Origin: Dorea formicigenerans
GTDB taxonomy: Bacteria > Bacillota > Clostridia > Lachnospirales > Lachnospiraceae
DNA length: 64,000 nt
Assembly (NCBI RefSeq): GCF_025150245.1
Contig: NZ_CP102279.1
Span: 865,423 to 929,422, forward strand
Direction: 5' to 3'
Under the pieces are notes generated by a model. The model was not told the origin of the DNA. It did not search any database and worked only from the letters and a program-made list of their open reading frames with translations. Position 1 is the first letter of the stretch. Each line of letters opens with the position of its first letter. A program made the translations under genes and the position numbers. Below, one piece after another: positions 48,821 through 57,031 of this stretch.

Positions 48821-49831
48821 ATGGCAGTGAACATTTATGATGTCGCAAAATTATCGGGAGTGTCCATTGCGACTGTTTCAAGAGTGGTAAATGGAAGTAC
48901 AAAGGTCAGTGAGAAGACCAGAAGAAAGGTTCTTGATGTGATGGAACAGTGTGGCTATACGCCAAATGTGTTTGCAAGGGGACTTGGACTGGATTCTATG
49001 AAGACCATCGGAATTTTGTGCCCGGATATATCGGATGCATTTATTGCACAGGCAGTGGCATTCCTTGAAGAACGTCTGCATCAGTATGAATATGACTGTA
49101 TTTTGGGATGCAGTGGTTATGACCTGGAAGCGAAAGAGGCACATACGAAAATGTTACTGTCGAAGCGGATTGATGCGCTTATTCTGGTAAGTTCTACTTA
49201 CGCAGGTCGGGAAGGACACCCGGAAGATGTGGAATACATAAAAGAAGCTGCAAAGCAGACACCGGTATTTCTGATCAATGGATTCATAGAAGGAAAGAAT
49301 ATCTACTGTTCTTTTTGTGATGATTTTAAGGCAACATATGATGTGACGAGTGGATTTATCCGTCGAGGAAGGAAGAAAATCTTATTTTTGTGTGATTCCT
49401 ATTCATACAGCGCATCGAAGAAGATGGCGGGGTATGAGGCCGCTCTTTGCGATGCCGGATATCCGATTCGCGGAGAATTAAAGTTCTATACAAAGAACAG
49501 GATTCATCATGTCAGGGATATGCTTCTTTCACATAAGAATCTGGAGTTTGACAGTGTTGTTGCAACGGATGACGGACTCGCGATTGGAGCACTTAAGTAT
49601 GCGAATGTGAAAGGACTTAAAGTACCAGATGATATTGAAATTGCAGGATATAATAATTCGCAGCTTTCGGTAGGCTGTGAACCGGAATTAACTTCTGTGG
49701 ACAATCATCTGGAGAAGATGTGTAATGACACTGTAGATTATATGTTACGGGTTCTGCAGGGAGATACTGATGTGCCACCGCAGAATGAAGTTGTATGCGA
49801 AATCAAAAAGAGATGTACGACAGATTTTTAA
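48821..49831 (+). CDS. LacI family transcriptional regulator
   Basis: The 336-residue protein starts at ATG 48821, 9 bases after AGGAG (an in-frame TTG at 48815 has no site). It has the LacI helix-turn-helix and hinge (IYDVAKLSGVSIATVSRVVNGSTKVSEKTRRKV split here as VAKLSGVSIATVSRV and VVNGSTKVSEKTR) and a periplasmic-binding-protein-like effector domain. It directly follows uxaC and probably represses uxaC, uxaA-uxaB and, through identical palindromes, the ABC importer operon at 25.6 kb. The inducer is probably a uronate or a product such as tagaturonate or fructuronate. A CcpA-type role is less likely in this context. Confidence 0.9.
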   Translation: MAVNIYDVAKLSGVSIATVSRVVNGSTKVSEKTRRKVLDVMEQCGYTPNVFARGLGLDSMKTIGILCPDISDAFIAQAVAFLEERLHQYEYDCILGCSGYDLEAKEAHTKMLLSKRIDALILVSSTYAGREGHPEDVEYIKEAAKQTPVFLINGFIEGKNIYCSFCDDFKATYDVTSGFIRRGRKKILFLCDSYSYSASKKMAGYEAALCDAGYPIRGELKFYTKNRIHHVRDMLLSHKNLEFDSVVATDDGLAIGALKYANVKGLKVPDDIEIAGYNNSQLSVGCEPELTSVDNHLEKMCNDTVDYMLRVLQGDTDVPPQNEVVCEIKKRCTTDF

Positions 49832-49889
49832 AGTATAAAACTTAAAAATTAATTAAGAAAGTTTTTAGATTAAAAAGAAATAAAATAAT

Positions 49890-49935
49890 TGCCAGATAAC
49901 GATTCTAGGAAATATATCGTTATCTGGCATTTCTT
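49890..49935. terminator. Bidirectional terminator between lacI-type and iclR-type genes
   Basis: TGCCAGATAACGAT pairs perfectly (14 bp) with ATCGTTATCTGGCA, with T-rich sequence on the right (TTTCTTATT) and A-rich on the left. It serves both convergent genes. Confidence 0.85.
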
Positions 49936-49995
49936 ATTCTCTACAATGATTCATGATAAAAAGCTATTTATAATTCGCTCTGTTCAATTAAAAGG

Positions 49996-50757
49996 TTACT
50001 GTCCCAATTCAGCCAGTAACTGCTTTTTAGTATTTAATAGAAGCTTTTTATATTGGGTAATTTGCTTATCTTTCATGCGGTCCTTTGGAGCAGAGATGCT
50101 GATAGCATATGGCAATTTGTGGTGTACACAGCCAAGGGATACAGCAATGCACCGGACTCCGATTTCCATCTCCTCATTATCCATGGAATATCCGTTGTTA
50201 CGAATTGCACCGATGACCTCTAAAAAGGTATTGTAGTCAGTAACGGTATTGGCTGTATAAGTGTGTAATTCGCTCTGGTCCCAAATCTGACGGATCTGGT
50301 CATCATCCATATCAGCAAGAATTGCCTTACCGACACCGGAACAGTAAAGAGGGATTGTTTTTCCGATCATAGATACCATACGAACAGAATTATGTGGTGC
50401 TTCTACTTTATCGATATATACAGCGTTGATTCCTTCCATCTGTACGAGATGAACAGTTTCTCCGGTCTGTTCAGCAAGATCCTGAATGTAAGGTCTTGCA
50501 ATATCAATGAGACTGTTATGTGAAAGAACCTGATTAGAAAGACTGCAGATCTTAAAAGTAAGACTGTACTTGGAAGTATCCGGATCTTGTTTTACATAGT
50601 CCATGCAAATTAAGGAATTTAAAATGCGATGGACAGTACTTTTATTTAATTCCAGTTCATTACTGATATCAAGAAGACCGGAAGGTCCGGATCTGGCAAG
50701 CAGTTCAATAGTCCGGAAAATTCGGTCGGAGACCTGGATTGGATTTTTCTCACTCAA
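49996..50757 (-). CDS. IclR family transcriptional regulator (KdgR-like)
   Basis: This 253-residue protein has an IclR winged helix at the N-terminus (IFRTIELLARSGPSGLLDIS, LNKSTVHRILNSLICMDYV) and an IclR effector domain (about 80-250; DIARPYIQDLAEQTGETVHLVQMEG, YIDKVE, YCSGVGKAILA, GYSMDNEEMEIGVRCIAVSL). IclR proteins next to uronate genes often answer to 2-keto-3-deoxygluconate, the product of uxaA. A KdgR-like palindrome and a promoter lie upstream on the other strand at 50858-50937, without a gene to serve, so the regulator may have lost its neighbour. Confidence 0.9.
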   Translation of the reverse strand: MSEKNPIQVSDRIFRTIELLARSGPSGLLDISNELELNKSTVHRILNSLICMDYVKQDPDTSKYSLTFKICSLSNQVLSHNSLIDIARPYIQDLAEQTGETVHLVQMEGINAVYIDKVEAPHNSVRMVSMIGKTIPLYCSGVGKAILADMDDDQIRQIWDQSELHTYTANTVTDYNTFLEVIGAIRNNGYSMDNEEMEIGVRCIAVSLGCVHHKLPYAISISAPKDRMKDKQITQYKKLLLNTKKQLLAELGQ

Positions 50758-50857
50758 TGTTATACTCCTTAGATAAAACTATTTACAGTGGGATAACAGA
50801 GTTCCTCACTGTCTGTCATCTATTGTAGCATGATATAGAAGAAAGAGCAAAAAAAAC

Positions 50858-50885
50858 TTGACTTTTTTATGAGTTCGTGTATAAT
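50858..50885 (+). promoter_or_regulatory. Orphan promoter opposite to iclR
   Basis: TTGACT, 16-base spacer, TATAAT on the plus strand. The transcript would run only to the hairpin at 50976 and contain no gene. Confidence 0.6.
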
Positions 50886-50899
50886 TCAAAGTAAAGAAA

Positions 50900-50937
50900 G
50901 GTTCACGATATGAAAATAGATTTCATAATGTGAAACC
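50900..50937. promoter_or_regulatory. Candidate IclR/KdgR-type operator
   Basis: GGTTCACGATATGAAA and TTTCATAATGTGAAACC form an imperfect palindrome around ATAGA. It lies just after the orphan promoter and 143 bp before the iclR gene, so it may autoregulate it. Confidence 0.55.
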
Positions 50938-50975
50938 AAACATATAACCCCATAAGTAATTATATATCATCATCA

Positions 50976-51005
50976 GAACAGGCAGTCCTTTTGGACTGCC
51001 TGTTC
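50976..51005. terminator. Hairpin ending the orphan transcription unit
   Basis: GAACAGGCAGTCC and GGACTGCCTGTTC pair perfectly (13 bp) over TTTT. The tail CACTTTC is only moderately T-rich. Confidence 0.6.
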
Positions 51006-51062
51006 ACTTTCAAGAATGCTATTTATTCAAAATAAGACTGCTTAAATTGCCTTCATGGGTTG

Positions 51063-52268
51063 TTATCTGTCAGTGTTCTGCATAGATAAAATCTGGTCGA
51101 TAATGTGGAATGCAACCTCTTCTTTATTCATAATTGGAAGTTCCAGAACTTCTGTATCTGTAATCATTGTGACAACATTGGTGTCCGTCTCAAATCCAGC
51201 TCCGGCAACTTTCAGATTATTTGCAACAACCATGTCAAGGTTCTTTTTTGCCAGCTTCTTTCTGGAATTCTCCAGCATATTTTCCGTTTCCATAGAGAAG
51301 CCGCAGAGGAATTGACCGGGAGTTTTATGTTCTCCAAGATATTTTAAAATATCATCTGTACGTTCCAGCTCAATGGAAGTGGAAGAATCCGATTTTTTGA
51401 TTTTCTCATCAGCTATGTGGACTGGCCGGTAATCAGCAACAGCGGCGGCTTTGAAGATCATGTCCATACCGGCACTTCTTGCAGTAACCTCCTCGTACAT
51501 ATCTTTAGCAGAGATGACAGGGACGGTCGTTATAAATGGCGGTGGAGTAAGAGCAGTTTTACCTGTGACTAAAGTTACATCTGCACCGCGAAGCATACAC
51601 GCTTTCGCGAGGCTGTAGCCCATTTTCCCGGAGGAATGATTGGTGATATAACGCACCGGATCGATTGCCTCCTGAGTAGGACCGGCGGTGACCAGAACCT
51701 TTTTCCCACGCAAGTCTTTTTTACATGCTATACATTTTAAAATATATTCGAATAAATCTTCTGGTTCCGGCATCTTTCCGGCACCGACATCACCACAGGC
51801 AAGCCAGCCATTAGCCGGAGTGATGACCTCCATACCATATTTTTCAAGAAGCTTTAGATTGTCCTGAGTGACAGGATTCTCATACATTCCTGTATTCATG
51901 GCAGGAGCAATAATCTTAGGAGCTTTGCTTGCGAGAATAGTTGTAGTGAGCATATCATCAGCCAGTCCGTGTGCAAGTTTTGCAATTACATTTGCAGTTG
52001 CCGGAGCAACCATGATGACGTCTGCTTTTTGAGCAAGAGCAACGTGTTCTACTTTGAATTCAAAATTGCGGTCGAAAGTATCTACAATACATTTATTGCG
52101 CGTCAACGTTTCAAATGTGATTGGATTAATAAAATTAGTGGCATTCTGGGTCATAATAACATGAACACAGGCACCGGTCTTTACAAGACGGCTGGCAAGC
52201 ATGGCACTTTTATATGCAGCAATCCCACCAGTAACACCTAATAGAATGGTTTTATCTTTTAACATCAT
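51063..52268 (-). CDS. coaBC: Bifunctional phosphopantothenoylcysteine decarboxylase/phosphopantothenate-cysteine ligase
   Basis: The 401-residue protein has the CoaC flavoprotein half (1 to about 190; LLGVTGGIAAYKSAMLA, PATANVIAKLAHGLADD, the active-site PAMNTGMYENP and the WLACGDVGAGKMPEPEDL Cys loop) and the CoaB half (about 195-400; KVLVTAGPTQEAIDPVRYITNHSSGKMGY). It makes 4-phosphopantothenoylcysteine and then decarboxylates it on the way to coenzyme A. AGAGG precedes the ATG pair. It is divergent from the lipoprotein gene, with an ECF S component further on that may import the pantothenate precursor. Confidence 0.97.
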   Translation of the reverse strand: MMLKDKTILLGVTGGIAAYKSAMLASRLVKTGACVHVIMTQNATNFINPITFETLTRNKCIVDTFDRNFEFKVEHVALAQKADVIMVAPATANVIAKLAHGLADDMLTTTILASKAPKIIAPAMNTGMYENPVTQDNLKLLEKYGMEVITPANGWLACGDVGAGKMPEPEDLFEYILKCIACKKDLRGKKVLVTAGPTQEAIDPVRYITNHSSGKMGYSLAKACMLRGADVTLVTGKTALTPPPFITTVPVISAKDMYEEVTARSAGMDMIFKAAAVADYRPVHIADEKIKKSDSSTSIELERTDDILKYLGEHKTPGQFLCGFSMETENMLENSRKKLAKKNLDMVVANNLKVAGAGFETDTNVVTMITDTEVLELPIMNKEEVAFHIIDQILSMQNTDR

Positions 52269-52441
52269 AGAAATAAACCTCTTTCTCTTTGTATGATTTA
52301 TATTTCAACTATAGCGTGTTTGGCAGTCTCTTGCAAGATGAGGAGACACAAAGGGATGACTTTTTTTTACGAAAATGTTAAAATTAGTGAAACAGTTCTG
52401 GAATATCAGGCATTCTTGAATTAGAGAGAGGAGAAAAGAAT

Positions 52442-53074
52442 ATGAAAAAAGCAGCGGTATTTTTGATGATATTAACGTTAAGTGTTTCTAGTGCAGCGTG
52501 TGGCAATAAAGAAAAGGATGATAATCAGGCAGATGCGAAGACGGAACAAAGCCAGAATGCAGACAATTCTAAAGATAATGATAAAAGTGATACTCAGACG
52601 AAAGCGGCAGACAATAAGATGTACGAGTTATCTTCGGAGGACGATGTATGGACTATAAAAGTATCTGCACCAAAAGGGTGTTCTGAGACAGACTTTTCTT
52701 CGGACACGGCAAGAGCATTTGAACGTATTGGAAATGTAGATGGCAGCAGTCTGCAATATGTGATGACTCTTAGGAATGCAGATGTTTCCACTGTAGAAAG
52801 TGATATGAAGGAAGAAGTACAATATCTGTATACTGCAAATTCTGATGATACGATTCCGGCAATGGATACACAGAGCAGTGAATACAATGGGAAAATGTGG
52901 AATTATTTTTCCTATAATATGGAAGAGTTGAGTGGTTATCGTGTTTGGGTAGAATTATCAGATGGTGATGTGTTTGCCTGTACAGTTGAGTGGATTGGAG
53001 AAGAGGAGACGCCGGATGATATTGATACGGTCATTAAGACATTGTCTTCCTGTATTGCCGACTATGATGTATAG
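52442..53074 (+). CDS. Putative lipoprotein of unknown function
   Basis: The 210-residue protein has a lipoprotein signal with lipobox SSAAC (Cys at 20), an Asp/Asn/Lys-rich unstructured linker (about 21-60) and a compact extracellular domain (about 62-210; YELSSEDDVWTIKVSAPKGCSETDFSSDTARA in outline). I do not recognise the domain. GAGAGGAG precedes the ATG. It stands alone between coaBC (divergent) and the ECF S component 125 bp downstream, which has its own promoter. Confidence 0.8.
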   Translation: MKKAAVFLMILTLSVSSAACGNKEKDDNQADAKTEQSQNADNSKDNDKSDTQTKAADNKMYELSSEDDVWTIKVSAPKGCSETDFSSDTARAFERIGNVDGSSLQYVMTLRNADVSTVESDMKEEVQYLYTANSDDTIPAMDTQSSEYNGKMWNYFSYNMEELSGYRVWVELSDGDVFACTVEWIGEEETPDDIDTVIKTLSSCIADYDV

Positions 53075-53109
53075 ATTCTTCTTGAAAAGAAATGTACTTA
53101 ATTTAATAC

Positions 53110-53139
53110 TTGTATCTATAGTAGAACAGATGTTATAAT
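53110..53139 (+). promoter_or_regulatory. Promoter of the ECF S component gene
   Basis: TTGTAT, 18-base spacer, TATAAT. A small TCCTGC-ATG-GCAGGA hairpin lies in the leader. Confidence 0.55.
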
Positions 53140-53199
53140 TACTCGGTAATTGTATTGTATCCTGCATGGCAGGAATGATAACAAGGAGGTAATTGAATA

Positions 53200-53856
53200 A
53201 TGAAAACAAAAAAACACGACACTCAGTGGATGGTCAGTGTTGCACTTATGGCAGCAATTGTCATTCTTCTGGCGAATACACCGCTTGGAATGATCCAGCT
53301 TCCAATTATTAAGGCGACAACCGTACACATCCCGGTAATCATCGGAGCAATTCTGTTGGGACCGTCAGCAGGGGCAATTCTTGGATTTGTGTTTGGTGTA
53401 TGTTCACTGGTGAGCAACACAATGGCACCAACCCTTTTGTCTTTTGCATTTTCTCCGTTCATGAGCACTACTGGAATTCCGGGAGCAATCAAGGCAATCT
53501 GGATTTCTGTAGGATGCCGTATGTTGATTGGAATCGCAGCCGGATGGTTATGGATTCTCTTTAACAAACTGAAAGTGAATCAGATCATTGCACTTCCAAT
53601 CGTTGGATTCGTCGGATCTATGGTGAATACGATCACAGTTATGGGAAGTATTTATCTGTTATTTGCACAGCAGTATGCACAGGCAAAGGATGTAGCAATA
53701 AGCGCTGTATGGGGACTTGTTATGGGAACTGTTACAGCATCTGGTATTCCGGAAGCAATTGCAGCAGCGGTACTGGTGCTTGCAATCGGAAAAGTGCTGA
53801 TCCAGGTATTAAAAAGAATGAATTTTTCATTTATTGACGCACAGACAGCAAAATAA
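53200..53856 (+). CDS. ECF transporter S component, possibly for pantothenate
   Basis: The 218-residue membrane protein has six hydrophobic segments and the N-terminal Ala-rich motif and LGPSAGAILGFVFGVCSL typical of ECF S components. It binds a vitamin and works with the shared EcfA/A'/T module, not encoded here. It is close to coaBC, which makes a pantothenate-specific (PanT-like) role likely; a folate or other specificity cannot be excluded. AAGGAGG precedes the ATG. A strong terminator follows. Confidence 0.87.
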   Translation: MKTKKHDTQWMVSVALMAAIVILLANTPLGMIQLPIIKATTVHIPVIIGAILLGPSAGAILGFVFGVCSLVSNTMAPTLLSFAFSPFMSTTGIPGAIKAIWISVGCRMLIGIAAGWLWILFNKLKVNQIIALPIVGFVGSMVNTITVMGSIYLLFAQQYAQAKDVAISAVWGLVMGTVTASGIPEAIAAAVLVLAIGKVLIQVLKRMNFSFIDAQTAK

Positions 53857-53877
53857 ACACATAAATAAGCACTAATA

Positions 53878-53909
53878 CGCCCCACGGTAATTTCCGTGGG
53901 GCGTTTGTA
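53878..53909 (+). terminator. Terminator after ECF S component gene
   Basis: CGCCCCACGG pairs perfectly with CCGTGGGGCG over TAATTT, followed by TTTGTATAATTTT. Confidence 0.85.
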
Positions 53910-54015
53910 TAATTTTCAATATTGTTAGAATTACGGATCTGGGAATGGTCTGTGATGGTATTACAGGAAGGGATATTCAAAATATTGCACAAAAAAATTA
54001 AAAAAGAGGACAGGA

Positions 54016-54465
54016 CAATTTTGGAATTACAACAAAAATGGACCGATGGCTTTTGTAGCAAAACTTCGGAATGGGATTTTTAGAAATACAGGGGCATGCC
54101 TTTCTCCGGTCAATGCATATCTGAATCTGATCGGTATTGAAACACTTGGACTTAGAATGGAACGTGAGTGCCAAAATGCACTGGAACTTGCACACTGGAT
54201 TGCAGAGAATTATTCTGATATAATAGTAAATTATCCGGGACTGGAAAGTAGTTTCTGGCATCATGTTACAAAAGAACAGTTTGAACATGGATATGGCGCA
54301 ATTCTTACACTTCGCGTAGGAAGTAAAGAAAAGGCATTTAAATTTATTGACAGTCTTACAATCCCGTATATCATTTCCAACATAGGAGATACAAAGGCGC
54401 TCAAAAATCAGAGACTAATCAGGAACAAGGTACAGGAGGAGAATGAAAATGGCAGAAAAGGTTGA
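54016..54465 (+). pseudogene. O-acetylhomoserine sulfhydrylase (MetY) fragment
   Basis: The frame from about 54016 reads through NKNGPMAFVAKLRN, FRNTGACLSPVNAYLNLIGI, ETLGLRMERECQNALELAHW and LRVGSKEKAFKFIDSLTIPY to NIGDTK, which is the C-terminal third of MetY, then diverges (ALKNQRLIRNKVQEEN). The N-terminal about 280 residues, including the PLP-binding Lys, and the last about 85 residues are missing, so no activity is possible. It abuts the sulfite reductase gene and supplies its ribosome site. In the homologous clusters of other bacteria MetY is the partner of the carrier system encoded here, so this is a likely relic of the original gene order. Confidence 0.85.
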
Positions 54466-55318
54466 TTATGCTGCATTAAAAAAAGGTGGATTTATGAGAC
54501 AAAAGCAGAAAGGTTGTTTTTCCTTAAGACTTGCAGTTGTGGGAGGAAATCTGACTGCTGAAAATATAAAGACAGTTGCAGAGGTGGCTGAAAAGTATGG
54601 ACATGGATATGTGCATATGACTTCCAGACAGGGAATTGAGATTCCATTTATAAAAGTAGAAGATATCAATGAAGTAAAAGAAGAGCTTGCAAAAGGAGGA
54701 GTCGGAACAGGTGTCTGTGGACCGAGAGTCCGTACGATCACAGCCTGTCAGGGCGCAGCTATCTGTCCAAGTGGCTGCATTGATACTTATACACTGGCAA
54801 AGGAATTAGATGCAAGATATTTTGGAAGAGAACTTCCTCATAAATTCAAATTTGGTGTTACAGGCTGCCAGAACAACTGCTTGAAAGCGGAGGAGAACGA
54901 TGTTGGAATCAAAGGAGGCATGACAGTTGAGTGCAATCATGATGACTGTATCCAGTGTGGTGTGTGTGTAAAAGCCTGTCGAGAAGGAGCACTTCGCATG
55001 GAAGATGGAAAAATTGTCATCGATAGAGAAAAATGCAATAACTGTGCACGATGTGTAAAGAGCTGTCCAACAGATGCGTGGGTCGGCGAGCCGGGGTATA
55101 TCGTTTCCTTTGGTGGATTATTTGGAAATAAGATTTATAAAGGTGAACAGATTGTTCCGATCATCCGTGATAAAGAAACTCTTTTCAGAGTCACAGATGC
55201 GGCTATTTCATTTTTTGAAAAGCATGCCAATGCAGGTGAGCGTTTCCGACTGACACTTGAGAGAGTCGGAAAGGAAGAATTCAAAAAAGAGGTTCAGGCT
55301 GCTTACGAAGGCAGATAG
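54449..55318 (+). CDS. Siroheme-type sulfite (or nitrite) reductase with ferredoxin domain
   Basis: I start at ATG 54449, 9 bases after AGGAGG (an alternative ATG is at 54443). The 289-residue protein has the nitrite/sulfite reductase half-domains (KGCFSLRLAVVGG, VHMTSRQGIEIPF) and the siroheme/[4Fe-4S] cysteines in TACQGAAIC (C100, C106) and TGCQNNC (C140, C144), followed by two 4Fe-4S ferredoxin motifs (C167-C170-C173-C177 and C196-C199-C202-C206). This is the small AsrC/Fsr-like class. It should reduce sulfite to sulfide, here probably to load the carrier protein encoded downstream. Siroheme genes follow in the same cluster. Confidence 0.92.
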   Translation: MAEKVDYAALKKGGFMRQKQKGCFSLRLAVVGGNLTAENIKTVAEVAEKYGHGYVHMTSRQGIEIPFIKVEDINEVKEELAKGGVGTGVCGPRVRTITACQGAAICPSGCIDTYTLAKELDARYFGRELPHKFKFGVTGCQNNCLKAEENDVGIKGGMTVECNHDDCIQCGVCVKACREGALRMEDGKIVIDREKCNNCARCVKSCPTDAWVGEPGYIVSFGGLFGNKIYKGEQIVPIIRDKETLFRVTDAAISFFEKHANAGERFRLTLERVGKEEFKKEVQAAYEGR

Positions 55319-55369
55319 GTGTACTGACAAACAAAAATGGCGATAAGAATCGAAAAGGAGAGAAAGAGC

Positions 55370-55615
55370 ATGGCAGAAATACAATTTGACGACCAGGTAG
55401 ATATTACAGATAAGGTTTGCCCACTCACATTTGTAAAAGCTAAAGTAGCAATTGAAGAGCTGGATGATGGTGAAGTCCTTGCAATTCGAATGAATGACGG
55501 AGAGCCTGTTCAGAATGTTCCAAGAAGTATGAAAGAAGAAGGACATAAAATCTTAAAGCTTGAGGATAATGCAGACGGAACTTATACACTGTATGTCAGA
55601 AAGGTAGAAGAATAA
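55370..55615 (+). CDS. TusA-like sulfurtransferase
   Basis: The start at 55370 follows AAGGAG by 9 bases (an upstream in-frame ATG at 55337 precedes the site). The 81-residue protein has the TusA core: VDITDKVCPLTFVKAKVAIEEL with the active Cys near 17 in CPLT (usual CPxP, so the second Pro is Thr) and a C-terminal sheet region ending in YTLYVRKVEE. TusA-like proteins carry persulfide sulfur between enzymes. The position after sulfite reductase and before thioredoxin and the carrier gene suggests transfer of reduced sulfur. Confidence 0.87.
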   Translation: MAEIQFDDQVDITDKVCPLTFVKAKVAIEELDDGEVLAIRMNDGEPVQNVPRSMKEEGHKILKLEDNADGTYTLYVRKVEE

Positions 55616-55616
55616 T

Positions 55617-55934
55617 ATGGCAGTACGGATCAACAAGGATGATTTTGAAGAGAAAGTTTTAAAGAGTGATCTTCCGGTTATCGTAGATTTTTATTCTGAT
55701 TCCTGCATAGCATGTAAAAAGCTTGCACCGGTATTGGGAGATGTAGAAGATGATTATGAAGGAAAATTATATGTATATAAGGTGAATACCAATTTTGATA
55801 AAGAGCTGGCAAAAGAATATCAGATAGCAGCGAATCCAACCCTTCTCTTTGTAAAAAATGCAGAAGTATTAGATCGAAAAATAGGAGCACACACTCTGGC
55901 AGAGCTTAAGACCTGGGTGGAAGCTTTACTGTAA
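55617..55934 (+). CDS. Thioredoxin family protein
   Basis: This 105-residue single-domain protein has the redox motif CIAC (VIVDFYSDSCIACKKLAPVL, near residues 22-41), the cis-Pro loop ANPTLLF and a typical C-terminal helix. The CxxC differs from the common CGPC. It starts 1 bp after the TusA stop and is co-transcribed; it may reduce persulfide or disulfide intermediates in the sulfur relay. Confidence 0.93.
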   Translation: MAVRINKDDFEEKVLKSDLPVIVDFYSDSCIACKKLAPVLGDVEDDYEGKLYVYKVNTNFDKELAKEYQIAANPTLLFVKNAEVLDRKIGAHTLAELKTWVEALL

Positions 55935-55959
55935 TAATATGGGTCAGGAGGAAGGCATT

Positions 55960-56166
55960 ATGATAATTGTAGTTTCAGGAGAAAAGAAAGAAGTAAAGGA
56001 TAATCTGACATTACCGGAGTTAATCGCGCAGGAAAATGTAGAGATGCCAGAGTATATAACGGTATCTATTAATGAAGAGTTTGTTCCTTCAGATGAGAAA
56101 GAGACAACCGTATTAAAAGAAGGAGACGTTGTAGAATTTCTTTATTTCATGGGAGGTGGATGTTAA
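55960..56166 (+). CDS. ThiS/MoaD-like sulfur carrier protein with C-terminal GGGC
   Basis: The start at 55960 follows AGGAGGAAGG by about 5-9 bases. The 68-residue protein has the beta-grasp pattern (MIIVVSGEKKEV, LTLPELIAQENVE, YITVSINEEFVPSD, VLKEGDVVEFLYFMGGGC). The usual carrier ends in Gly-Gly; here one extra Cys follows GGG. Such a capped tail must be trimmed before the E1-like enzyme can adenylate the Gly, and a JAMM peptidase is encoded two genes on. The same logic is known for HcyS-Ala in Wolinella succinogenes and for CysO/Mec+ in mycobacteria. The stop overlaps the next start (TAATG). It is not adjacent to other thiamine genes. Confidence 0.88.
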   Translation: MIIVVSGEKKEVKDNLTLPELIAQENVEMPEYITVSINEEFVPSDEKETTVLKEGDVVEFLYFMGGGC

Positions 56167-57005
56167 TGGCAATGACAGATGAACAGATTGAACGTTATTC
56201 TCGCCATATTATTCTAAAAGAAGTAGGCGCAAAAGGTCAGAAGAAGTTGCTGAAAGGGAAAGTTCTGATTATTGGAGCCGGTGGTCTTGGAGCTCCGGCA
56301 GCTATGTACCTTGCAGCAGCAGGAGTTGGAACAATCGGAATTGTAGATGCAGACGAAGTTGATCTGTCCAATCTTCAGAGACAGATTATCCATACAACAG
56401 CAGATGTAGGAAAAGCAAAGGTCAGATCGGCAAAAGAGACAATGAATGCCATGAATCCGGACGTTACAGTCAATACATACCGCATGTTCGTGGATTCTAC
56501 GAATATCAGAGAACTGATCCGGGATTATGATTTTATTATTGACGGAACAGATAATTTTCCGGCAAAATTCCTGATCAACGATGCATGTGTACTGGAGAAA
56601 AAACCATTTTCACATGCAGGAATTATCCGCTTTAAAGGTCAGCTTATGACATATGTTCCGGGAGAAGGACCATGTTACAGATGTGTATTTAAAAATCCAC
56701 CACCGAAGGATGCAGTCCCAACCTGCAAGCAGGCAGGTGTCATTGGAGCTATGGGTGGAGTCATTGGTTCCCTTCAAGCTATGGAAGCAATCAAATATTT
56801 GCTGGGAGTTGGAGATTTATTGACAGGTGCGCTGCTTACTTTTGACGCTCTGACGATGGAATTTCATAAAATTAAGCTTCCAAAAGATACTCATAACTGT
56901 GCAGTGTGCGGAGATCACCCGACAATTCTTGAGCCGATTGATTACGAACAGGAAGTATGTGAGGAGACAGCAGGCAGATTTGATGCACCAAGAAAAGAAG
57001 AGTAA
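56166..57005 (+). CDS. E1-like adenylyltransferase (ThiF/MoeB/HcyF family)
   Basis: I choose ATG 56166, overlapping the carrier stop by 1 base with GGAGGT 9 bases upstream. The 279-residue protein has the ATP-binding GAGGLGAP (37-44), DADEVDLSNLQRQIIH (61-76), a catalytic-loop Cys (C187 in VPTCKQAGVIG), and zinc cysteines CYRC (C170, C173) and CAVC (C245, C248). It activates the carrier C-terminus as an acyl-adenylate. There is no rhodanese domain, unlike MoeZ, so sulfur must come from elsewhere, probably the sulfite reductase/TusA pair. The neighbours argue for HcyF rather than ThiF or MoeB. Confidence 0.92.
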   Translation: MAMTDEQIERYSRHIILKEVGAKGQKKLLKGKVLIIGAGGLGAPAAMYLAAAGVGTIGIVDADEVDLSNLQRQIIHTTADVGKAKVRSAKETMNAMNPDVTVNTYRMFVDSTNIRELIRDYDFIIDGTDNFPAKFLINDACVLEKKPFSHAGIIRFKGQLMTYVPGEGPCYRCVFKNPPPKDAVPTCKQAGVIGAMGGVIGSLQAMEAIKYLLGVGDLLTGALLTFDALTMEFHKIKLPKDTHNCAVCGDHPTILEPIDYEQEVCEETAGRFDAPRKEE

Positions 57006-57031
57006 TTTGTAATCAGTGAAGAGGTATAAGT

